A stretch of DNA of 50,598 nt, from the NCBI GenBank assembly GCA_964594665.1, contig CAZQNY010000011.1:1-50598 (forward strand). Reading direction: 5' to 3'. Shown here piece after piece: positions 8,037 through 15,973 of this stretch. The stretch is from BM520 sp964594665 (GTDB lineage Bacteria > Bacteroidota > Bacteroidia > Bacteroidales > BM520). The notes beneath the pieces are model-generated. The model was not told the origin of the DNA, searched no databases, and worked only from the letters and a program-made list of their open reading frames with translations. Within the stretch, counting starts at the first letter, position 1; each line of letters starts with the position of its first letter. Made by a program: the position numbers and the translations under genes.

Positions 8037-11000
8037 TTAATTAAGCTTTTCTTTTACTTTTTTCTTTTTTGCGAGTCCTTCCTGAGCAGCACCTTTATTT
8101 TTTGTAAGGTCGTAGGCTACAGGAGTAGAAATAAATACAGAAGAATAAGTACCTACAAGTACACCAACCATAAGAGCGAAGGTCATACCACGAATGACTT
8201 CACCACCGAGGATGAATACACTAAGCAGTACGATAAATGTTGTTCCGGAAGTCATAAATGTACGACCCAGTGTACTGTTTACGGCAGAGTTGATATTGTC
8301 TTTGAATGCCTTTTTAGGATGAAGGCCGACAAATTCACGGATACGGTCGAAGATAATTACCGTATCGTTGATGGAGTAACCGATAATTGTCAGGATCGCA
8401 GCAATAAATGATTGATCTATTTCAAGGTTGAATGGAAGAACACCATAGAACAGTGAATAGATAGATACAGTGATCATCGCATCGTGAGCCAGGGTCACCA
8501 GACCACCAACACCAAACTGCCATCTTCTGAATCGCGCAGCAATATAAGCAAAGATTACAACCAGAGAAATGATGATAGCCCATACTGCACGCTGCTTGAT
8601 ATCATCGGCAATTGTTGGTCCTACCATCTGTGAACTCAGAATTCCTACAAGTTTTTCATCACTATCTCCGGAGAATGATTTATAGGTAATAGGCTCGGAA
8701 TAAAACTTGGTTAATCCGTTGTATAATTTTGATGTTACAATGGAATCAATCTGAGCACCTTCTTCTTCAATGAGATAGTTGGTGGTTATTTTTACCTGAC
8801 GGCTGGGGCCGAAAGTCTTTACTTCGGGTGCGCTGCCGAATTCATCTGATAAGGCAGTACGAATATCCTGGGTTGATACATCACTATCAAAGCGAACAAC
8901 ATATGTACGACCACCGGCAAAGTCTACACCCTGGTTCAAACCACGGGTAGCGAGTGAAATAACACCAATTAGAATGACTACAGCAGAAACGATGTAGAAA
9001 GTCTTACGTTTGGAGATGAAGTCAACATTTATATTCGTAAACCAGTTTTCAGTTTTACTGTTTGAGAATTTGAGTGTACGGTTTTTCTCAAGTCTTCTGA
9101 AGAAGATTAATCGTGAAATAAAGATTGCAGAGAAGAGTGATGAGAGGATACCGATAATAAGCGTAGTAGCAAAACCCTGTACAGGACCGGAACCGAATAC
9201 ATAAAGTACAACAGCGGTAAGAAGGGTTGTAATGTTACCATCGATGATGGCAGAGTAAGCGTTTTTATAACCATCTTCCACAGCGAGACGAATACCTTTA
9301 CCGGCTCTTATCTCTTCTTTAATACGTTCGTAGATGATAACGTTGGCATCCACCGCCATACCGAGGGTAAGAACGATACCCGCAATACCGGGCAGTGTCA
9401 GTACAGCTCCCAGTGAAGAGAGAACTCCAAACATAAAGAATATGTTAGTTGCGAGCGCAAGGTCGGCAACATAACCACCGCGGTTATAATAAAGTACCAT
9501 ATAAACCATTACCAGAACCAGGGCAATGATAAAGGAGTTGATACCTGAACGAATAGCTTCCTGACCCAGTGAAGGACCAACGATTTCTTCCTGAACAATG
9601 TGTGCAGGGGCAGGTAATTTACCGGCTTTAAGAATATTGGCAATATCCTGAGCTTCTTCAACGGTCATGTCGCCACCGGAGATGGATGAACGTCCACCGG
9701 CAATTTCACCGCGTACGTTAGGATACGAATATACATAGTCGTCAAGAACGATAGCGATCTGACGGCCTGTATTTTCACCGGTAAGGCGTTTCCAGATACG
9801 GGCACCTTCAGAGTTCATGGCCATGGTAACCTCAACGCGGCCGTTTTGGTCATAATCCTGACGTGCATCAACGATAACATCACCACCGAGAGGAGCTTTG
9901 GCATCGCGTGTAGTCACTTTAAGTGCTACCAGCTGAAGCATATCCGGAGCATAGGACTCAGGTTTGTTGGTCCAAACGAGTTTCATATCACGGGGCATGA
10001 TATTGCGTACCTTACGTAACATGCTGTTTACCGAAGCTGTATCTTTAATAAAAGCAGAACCTACCGAAGCGCTTTCACCGGGAACAGGTTGTCCCTGTGC
10101 ATTTTGATAAAATGCAGGTTGCAGATAGCGGAAAAGTGGGTTTTCATTTTCCCAGTCTTCGCGGGTCTGATCCATGGCTTCTGTATCCGTGCCGTCATCT
10201 TCGATGAGTTCTTCGAGTGACTGCTCTTCATCACCCGATTGCTGATCGGTTGTTTCTTCTGTTTTGGCTTCCTGAGCGATGGTTTCCTGTTGATTTTCAG
10301 CATTCTGTGAAAGTTCAGGAGTATTATCTGCTTCTTTTTCAGGAGTAGATATCGCCAATTGTTCTTTTTCGATTTCTCTCAGACGGGCATTAGCATCAGT
10401 AAAGTATGTGTATACTTCATTGAATTTGTAGGTTTCCCAAAATTCAAGTTTTGCTGATCCCTGAAGAAGTTTACGAACGCGTTCAGGCTCTTTAATACCT
10501 GGCAGCTCAATAAGGATTCTTCCTGTTTGCGACAGTTTTTGGATATTTGGCTGAGCAACACCAAAACGGTCGATACGGGTACGCAGAATTTCAAATGAGC
10601 GATCAATTGCGCCATTTGTTTCTTCGCGGATTATTTTCAGGACTTCTTCATTGGTAGAAGTAGTAGTGATGCCACGGTTTTTAAATTCATAAGCGTAGAT
10701 AGCTGCAAGTTTTGCATTGGGGTCGAGTTCTTCAAAAGAATTCGCAAAAAGAGTAATAAAATCATCCTGCGAGTTCTTCATCTGTTCACGAGCCATGCGA
10801 ATAGCTTCATTAAATGTGGGATCCTGGCTGTAGCCACTCAACGCCCTGACAATGTCTACAACAGACACTTCCATGGTAACGTTCATACCACCTTTAAGGT
10901 CAAGACCAAGGTTGATTTCACGCTCCTTACAATCCTGGTAGGAGTATTTTTTCCCAATGTTGTAAACAGTCTCCCGCTTCATGGAATCAAGATAATAGCG

Positions 11001-11213
11001 CTCGCGGGTAGCTTGCAGCGAATCCAGTATAATACCTTCTCTCAATTCATCACCTTTGGCTAAACGATTAGCCAGGTTAGTAGTTGTTTCACTTTCTGCA
11101 TAGCGCACCGCTTTGCGTTCAACGTTTCTCGTTACGAAAGTAAACGAGAGTTGAAAAAGGCAAACCAGCGCAAAAGCGATAGCGAAAAATCTAATAGCAC
11201 CTCTACTTTGCAT
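8037..11213 (-). CDS. secDF: Protein translocase SecDF, fused
   Basis: SecDF uses the proton gradient to help pull preproteins through SecYEG on the periplasmic side. The 1058-residue product joins SecD and SecF, as is usual in Bacteroidota. The SecD half has an N-terminal membrane segment, the D1 motif NLGLDLKGGM, RTRIDRFGVAQPNIQ, GGRSSISGGDMTVEEA and GMAVDANVIIYERI. The SecF half has GVDFAGGRTYVVRF and IIGYSINDTVIIFDRIRE. About twelve membrane segments are expected. An acidic, low-complexity Glu/Gln/Thr stretch (about residues 290-350) lies in the large periplasmic domain and is probably a flexible linker. Promoter and terminator bracket the gene, so it is transcribed alone. Confidence 0.97.
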   Translation of the reverse strand: MQSRGAIRFFAIAFALVCLFQLSFTFVTRNVERKAVRYAESETTTNLANRLAKGDELREGIILDSLQATRERYYLDSMKRETVYNIGKKYSYQDCKEREINLGLDLKGGMNVTMEVSVVDIVRALSGYSQDPTFNEAIRMAREQMKNSQDDFITLFANSFEELDPNAKLAAIYAYEFKNRGITTTSTNEEVLKIIREETNGAIDRSFEILRTRIDRFGVAQPNIQKLSQTGRILIELPGIKEPERVRKLLQGSAKLEFWETYKFNEVYTYFTDANARLREIEKEQLAISTPEKEADNTPELSQNAENQQETIAQEAKTEETTDQQSGDEEQSLEELIEDDGTDTEAMDQTREDWENENPLFRYLQPAFYQNAQGQPVPGESASVGSAFIKDTASVNSMLRKVRNIMPRDMKLVWTNKPESYAPDMLQLVALKVTTRDAKAPLGGDVIVDARQDYDQNGRVEVTMAMNSEGARIWKRLTGENTGRQIAIVLDDYVYSYPNVRGEIAGGRSSISGGDMTVEEAQDIANILKAGKLPAPAHIVQEEIVGPSLGQEAIRSGINSFIIALVLVMVYMVLYYNRGGYVADLALATNIFFMFGVLSSLGAVLTLPGIAGIVLTLGMAVDANVIIYERIKEEIRAGKGIRLAVEDGYKNAYSAIIDGNITTLLTAVVLYVFGSGPVQGFATTLIIGILSSLFSAIFISRLIFFRRLEKNRTLKFSNSKTENWFTNINVDFISKRKTFYIVSAVVILIGVISLATRGLNQGVDFAGGRTYVVRFDSDVSTQDIRTALSDEFGSAPEVKTFGPSRQVKITTNYLIEEEGAQIDSIVTSKLYNGLTKFYSEPITYKSFSGDSDEKLVGILSSQMVGPTIADDIKQRAVWAIIISLVVIFAYIAARFRRWQFGVGGLVTLAHDAMITVSIYSLFYGVLPFNLEIDQSFIAAILTIIGYSINDTVIIFDRIREFVGLHPKKAFKDNINSAVNSTLGRTFMTSGTTFIVLLSVFILGGEVIRGMTFALMVGVLVGTYSSVFISTPVAYDLTKNKGAAQEGLAKKKKVKEKLN

Positions 11214-11259
11214 TTGTAAATGAGTTTGTTATATTTTCTATCAACGATTTTTAAGCGTG

Positions 11260-11290
11260 CAAATATAGCGTATCATTATTAAAAACACAA
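11260..11290 (-). promoter_or_regulatory. secDF promoter
   Basis: On the minus strand TTG (11290-11288), 20 bases, then TATATTTG (11267-11260). This is a full match to the Bacteroidota -33/-7 pattern and predicts a 5' leader of about 40 bases. Confidence 0.75.
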
Positions 11291-11337
11291 TTATTGGCTT
11301 TAAAGAATTCTATTTATTAATCATGCCCGATATTTTT

Positions 11338-11345
11338 TACCTTTG
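11338..11345 (+). promoter_or_regulatory. Candidate promoter of the FG-GAP protein gene, -7 element
   Basis: TACCTTTG matches TAnnTTTG and ends 15 bp before the first possible ATG. No convincing -33 element is visible. A start site about 5-7 bases further on would leave a very short leader for ATG 11361 and about 20 bases for ATG 11373. Confidence 0.45.
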
Positions 11346-11360
11346 TGAAAACTTGTTTCT

Positions 11361-13589
11361 ATGATTTTTTATATGAAAAAACATTGTATTTTGCTTTTGT
11401 TGATACTTGCTTCCTGCTCTCACTGTGCGCTTTTTGCCCAACAAAATTTGGGTTTTCAACGATATGATCAAGTGTCTGTTTATAATAGTAATGGTGTTGA
11501 AATGAATTTCCCCTGGACCGGAGGCCTTAATGCTGTGCAGTTTAACACAATGGACATTAATGGCGATGGCCTCGGTGATCTGATTTGTTTCGACCGTCTT
11601 GGCGACCGTTTATTAACGTTTATAAATGAATCTTCGTCATGGCAGTACAGGCCTGAATATCAAAAAGTTTTTCCGGAAATTCATCATTGGATAATTCTTC
11701 GTGATTTTGATGCTGACGGGGATAAAGATCTTTTCACCTATACTACCGGAGGGATAAAAGTTTTTCGCAATGATGGTATGGAAACGCCGGAGTTCAACCT
11801 TATAACGGATCCTTATCTGACTTCATTGCAGGGAAGTATTCAGACAAATATCCTGGTTACCTATGCTGATTACCCGGGTATTATGGATCTGGATTATGAT
11901 GGGGATCTGGATATCCTGACTTTCTGGGGACTGGGGTCGTTTGTGGAAATGCACACAAATATGTCGATGGAACGGTATGGGAATGCTGATTCATTGGTTT
12001 TTGAGAAAACAACTTTTTGCTGGGGCCATTTCGCTGAAAGTGAGGAGTCAAATGAGTTGTTTATGGATACCTGTGCCGTGGGTGGTTATATCCCGGGGGT
12101 ACCTAAGCATACAGGCTCTACATTTTTGCTTTTTGATTATGATGATGATCATGATTATGATCTTCTTCTTGGTGATGTGGATTATCCGACACTTGCTTTC
12201 TTAGAGAATGGCGGCGATAGTAATGAAGCCTATATGGTGTCACAAACATTGAATTATCCTTCGTCTCATCCGGTGTTTTTATATTCTTTCCCGGCAGCAT
12301 TTCTTGAAGATGTGGATTTTGACGGTAAAAAAGATCTGCTTGTAACTCCTTTTGATCCCAGCCCGGATCATGCTGCTGTAAGTAATCAGATTTTGTTTTA
12401 TAAAAATATTAGTCAGGATAATACTTATGATTTTCAATATCAGTGTGATGATTTTTTGCAAAAAGATATGATCGATCTGGGTGCAGGGGCAAATCCTGTT
12501 TTTTCTGATTGGAATAATGATGGATTGCTTGATTTACTTGTTGGAAATGAGGGTGTTAAAGATACCTGCTATATGGATGCTTATTATACGCTACATTGCA
12601 AATATGCAGCATCTCTATGCCTTTACCTGAATACGGGTGATAGCCAAAATCCGGTTTTTACATTATCAGATGATGATTTTGGCGGGTTACGGGCACTTCA
12701 GAAGCAGGGCTTTTATCCTGCTGTTGGAGATATAGATAATGATGGGGATCCTGATATAGTATGTGGTACTTCTGAGGGAGAATTCTTATTTCTAAATAAT
12801 AATGGGGGCTTTCCGCCTGATTTTGTTGTTGTTCATGATGCTTTTAATGCTGTTACGCCGGGTAAAAGCTCAGCTCCTGCATTGTTAGATATAGACCAGG
12901 ATGGTGATTTGGATATTATTAGTGGTTCAAGGGATGGTAGGCTGGCCTGGTTTGAAAACACCTCCAGCGGTGCTGAAATTTCCTTTGACCTTGTTACAGA
13001 AACGCTCGGAGGTGTGGATGTACGCGATCTGAATGTTAGTTATTACGGCTACAGTACGCCCTCTTTTTTTACTACTTCTCAGGGTGAAACTATGCTTGCG
13101 GTGGGTTCCAACTCAGGTCGTATATATCTGTATGGTGATGTTATAAATAATACAACTACTGATTTTGAGCTGATTACCGGTTTTATGCATTATATCGATC
13201 CCGGGGAGCGCTCTGCATGTGCCTTTGCTGAGCTTAACGGTGATCAATATCCGGAGCTGGTGGTGGGTAATTATTCCGGAGGCATGGATTTTTACAAAGG
13301 AATCTGGCCTCCTTCCGGTGTTGATGAAAAGGAAAGGGTTCCTGATTTTAAAGTCTATCCTAATCCGGCTTCTAATGAGTTTGTTGTTGAAATACTTGAA
13401 GATAATCACGAATATATTATCTCCTTTCTTAATATTTATGGTGAAGTTGTGAAACAATGCAGTATTATTGATCCGGTAACACGGTTAAATGTTGTAAATA
13501 TGGAAAATGGAATATATTTTTTATATTTATTCAAAAATAATGATACAGAACTTTTGAATGTTCAGAAAATCGTCATTTTAAATAAATAA
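11361..13589 (+). CDS. Secreted FG-GAP/VCBS repeat protein with T9SS type A sorting domain
   Basis: The 742-residue protein has a signal peptide (hydrophobic stretch ending FAQQ) and at least eight Asp-rich calcium-loop repeats such as DINGDGLGDL, DFDADGDKDLF, DLDYDGDLDIL, DIDNDGDPDIV and DIDQDGDLDII. These are typical of FG-GAP/VCBS repeats that fold as a beta-propeller. The last 85 residues (from FKVYPNPASNEF) are a T9SS type A C-terminal sorting domain, so the protein is expected on the cell surface or outside. No catalytic domain is seen; surface adhesion or substrate binding is possible but not shown. ATG 11373 (MKKHCILL) is an alternative start, favoured by the promoter spacing. The M14 peptidase gene follows after 6 bp, suggesting one operon. 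Confidence 0.88.
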   Translation: MIFYMKKHCILLLLILASCSHCALFAQQNLGFQRYDQVSVYNSNGVEMNFPWTGGLNAVQFNTMDINGDGLGDLICFDRLGDRLLTFINESSSWQYRPEYQKVFPEIHHWIILRDFDADGDKDLFTYTTGGIKVFRNDGMETPEFNLITDPYLTSLQGSIQTNILVTYADYPGIMDLDYDGDLDILTFWGLGSFVEMHTNMSMERYGNADSLVFEKTTFCWGHFAESEESNELFMDTCAVGGYIPGVPKHTGSTFLLFDYDDDHDYDLLLGDVDYPTLAFLENGGDSNEAYMVSQTLNYPSSHPVFLYSFPAAFLEDVDFDGKKDLLVTPFDPSPDHAAVSNQILFYKNISQDNTYDFQYQCDDFLQKDMIDLGAGANPVFSDWNNDGLLDLLVGNEGVKDTCYMDAYYTLHCKYAASLCLYLNTGDSQNPVFTLSDDDFGGLRALQKQGFYPAVGDIDNDGDPDIVCGTSEGEFLFLNNNGGFPPDFVVVHDAFNAVTPGKSSAPALLDIDQDGDLDIISGSRDGRLAWFENTSSGAEISFDLVTETLGGVDVRDLNVSYYGYSTPSFFTTSQGETMLAVGSNSGRIYLYGDVINNTTTDFELITGFMHYIDPGERSACAFAELNGDQYPELVVGNYSGGMDFYKGIWPPSGVDEKERVPDFKVYPNPASNEFVVEILEDNHEYIISFLNIYGEVVKQCSIIDPVTRLNVVNMENGIYFLYLFKNNDTELLNVQKIVILNK

Positions 13590-13595
13590 TCAGTG

Positions 13596-15491
13596 ATGTA
13601 TAAAATTATTCTCTTCATTCTGCTTGGCAGTATTTTTACTATTTGTTCTGCATACGGACAACAAGCTGATACTGCAAATGAATACTATTTTGTTTTTATT
13701 TTGGAGAAACCAATGGAGTTTTCTGAGGTCAACAATATTGTGAGTATCGATAATGTTTCCGGGGATTCGGTGTTCTGCTACGCGTCCTCTCCCGAATTGG
13801 AGCGATTCCGGCATATGGGGATCCCTTATACTATATTGCCTCACCCGGGGATACAACCTGAAGCAGTTATGTGGGATGGTAGTGCAAAAAGCAAAGACAT
13901 GTGGAATACCTATCCGACCTATGAGGGATATGTTCAGATGATGGAGGATTATGAGAATGATTATCCGGGAATGTGCTCACTGATTCGTTTTGATACCCTT
14001 TCGTCGGGTCATGAGCTGTTGGCAATAAACATTCATAAAGGTATAAGTGCCGCTTCAGATGTGCGACCAAAGGTGTTTTATACCAGTACGATGCATGGCG
14101 ATGAGACGGTAGGTTACGTGTTAATGTTGCGACTGGTGGATTATCTTTTGTCGGGCTATGGCACAGATCCTCAGGCCACCTTCCTTGTGGATAGTCTGAA
14201 TATTTTTATTAACCCCAATGCGAACCCTGATGGGACCTACTGGTCGGGGAATCATACTGTCTCCGGTTCACGGCGTTATAACAGTAATTACGTGGATCTG
14301 AACCGCAACTATCCTGATCCTGAAAACGGCCAGCACCCTGACGGCAAACCCTGGCAGGAGGAAACCATTGCATTTATGGCTCTTGCTGATGAATATGGCT
14401 TTGATGTGAGTGTGAATATTCATGGCGGAGCAGAGGTGTGTAACTACCCCTGGGACACCTGGTCATTGCTAACTGCCGACGACCTGTGGTGGCAACTGGT
14501 GTGCAACGAATATGCCGATACTGCCCAGTATTACAGTCCTTCGGGATATCTTGATGACTTTGGAACCGGCGTTACTAACGGATATCAGTGGTATACTACC
14601 AACGGTTGCCGTCAGGATTATATGAACTGGTTTCAGCAGTGTCGTGAATTTACACTTGAATTATCAAATAGCAAAAACCCGCCCTCAAGCCAGCTGCCTG
14701 CTTTCTGGGAGTACAACTACAGGTCGTTTTTGCAGTATATGAAACAGGCCTGGTATGGCGTTCATGGTATCGTCAAAGATAGTGTTTCAGGGGATCCTTT
14801 ACATGCGAAGGTTTTTATTAACAATCATGATAAAGACAGTTCATGGGTCTATTCAGATGAACTCAACGGTGATTATCATCGTTACCTGAAGGCCGGAACC
14901 TATCCGATGACTTTTTCCGCTCCCGGATATGTGTCTAAAACAGTTGATGTAACGGTTACTGATGCAACGCATCAACTTGTTGACGTGAGCCTTGTTCCGG
15001 AAGGATGGCAGCCCCCTGTGACACAAATACACAGCTTCCCGCAGGGATGGTCGGGGTTCTCAACCTATCTTGACCTTACTACGGATTCAACAGAAGCCAT
15101 CTTTGGCCCTCTGGCTGATACATTGATAATTTTGAAAAATATTTCTGATGTTTACTGGCCTCCCTATGCGAATAATATTCCTGTGATTTCTCCGTTCCAG
15201 GGTTATGCTGTAAAAATGGATAATCCTGTCACTGTTACATTTACCGGCTATATGCCTGATTCCACAACTGTAAGTCTCACGCAAGGATGGAATTATATCC
15301 CTGCAATGACTGCCGACAGTATCAGCAGTGCAATGGTTTTTGGATCGGTTGCGGATAAAATTATAATTGTGAAATCGTTTAATGGCGATCAGATATACTG
15401 GCCCGGAGCAGGAATTAATACGATGGAATATTTATATGCCGGAAAATCGTATCTGATAAAAGTTGATGAACCTTGCGTTATAACTTATTAA
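13596..15491 (+). CDS. Secreted zinc carboxypeptidase, peptidase family M14
   Basis: The 631-residue protein has a signal peptide (ending AYGQQ) and an M14 catalytic domain at about residues 105-385. The zinc ligands are visible as HGDE and the His of NIHGGAEV, the substrate-binding Arg in VDLNRNYPDP, and the catalytic Glu in FTLELSNSK. A carboxypeptidase-regulatory-like beta domain follows (about 390-470, GIVKDSVSGDPLHAKV), then about 150 residues with two similar GWSGFSTYL / GWNYIPAM units that I cannot name. There is no YPNP-type T9SS tail, so its export beyond the periplasm is unclear. ATG 13596 is preferred over GTG 13593. The stop overlaps the stop of the convergent retropepsin gene. 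Confidence 0.9.
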   Translation: MYKIILFILLGSIFTICSAYGQQADTANEYYFVFILEKPMEFSEVNNIVSIDNVSGDSVFCYASSPELERFRHMGIPYTILPHPGIQPEAVMWDGSAKSKDMWNTYPTYEGYVQMMEDYENDYPGMCSLIRFDTLSSGHELLAINIHKGISAASDVRPKVFYTSTMHGDETVGYVLMLRLVDYLLSGYGTDPQATFLVDSLNIFINPNANPDGTYWSGNHTVSGSRRYNSNYVDLNRNYPDPENGQHPDGKPWQEETIAFMALADEYGFDVSVNIHGGAEVCNYPWDTWSLLTADDLWWQLVCNEYADTAQYYSPSGYLDDFGTGVTNGYQWYTTNGCRQDYMNWFQQCREFTLELSNSKNPPSSQLPAFWEYNYRSFLQYMKQAWYGVHGIVKDSVSGDPLHAKVFINNHDKDSSWVYSDELNGDYHRYLKAGTYPMTFSAPGYVSKTVDVTVTDATHQLVDVSLVPEGWQPPVTQIHSFPQGWSGFSTYLDLTTDSTEAIFGPLADTLIILKNISDVYWPPYANNIPVISPFQGYAVKMDNPVTVTFTGYMPDSTTVSLTQGWNYIPAMTADSISSAMVFGSVADKIIIVKSFNGDQIYWPGAGINTMEYLYAGKSYLIKVDEPCVITY

Positions 15492-15973
15492 TCGTTTTCG
15501 TATTTTTTATAATATAGTCTGATCTCAAGCAGATTATAGTCAATTATGGCTTTATGCTTCAATAAAAACTCACTGCCGATAACACCATCAATAGGTGCTA
15601 TGCCAAGCTTTTCGTATGAGTCGTTTACATGTTGCATATTAATGACAATCACCGGATAGTCGGTGAGTTCAATATCGCCAATCTTTATATTTTCAAGTTC
15701 AGTATAAGCACTTGACATGGTGTTTGTTCCCAGACCGGTACCGTTTTTGTCCATGGAAAGGATATTATCTTCTTCAACACCCGGAATATGTAAAATTCTT
15801 GTTGAATCGAAGCAGGTTAATGAGGCACCCGTATCAATCAACATTTTTACAGATGAATTATTAACTGTTACGTTAATCATCAGGTGAAATCCGTCTTCAA
15901 GCTCCACCAGCTCCATAGGAATAGATGTCTGTTGTTCCATGTCAGGTAAAGGTAATGAATTATCTGATTTCAT
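15488..15973 (-). CDS. Retropepsin-like aspartic protease
   Basis: The 161-residue protein has one active-site motif, MLIDTGASLTCFD (about residues 44-56), and a second conserved part IDGVIGSEFLLKHKAIIDY near the C-terminus. This is the single-domain retropepsin fold, which works as a dimer. No signal peptide or membrane segment is present, so it is predicted to be cytoplasmic. Its ATG lies inside the end of uvrA (14-bp overlap), so it is probably translated with uvrA. An internal Met at 15940 is an alternative start. The substrate is unknown. Confidence 0.82.
   Translation of the reverse strand: MKSDNSLPLPDMEQQTSIPMELVELEDGFHLMINVTVNNSSVKMLIDTGASLTCFDSTRILHIPGVEEDNILSMDKNGTGLGTNTMSSAYTELENIKIGDIELTDYPVIVINMQHVNDSYEKLGIAPIDGVIGSEFLLKHKAIIDYNLLEIRLYYKKYEND

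Noticed and set aside
12130..12175. GAT-rich low-complexity run that might be a microsatellite
   Set aside because: It encodes an Asp-rich calcium loop of an FG-GAP repeat in frame (DYDDDHDYDLLLGD), so it is coding constraint.
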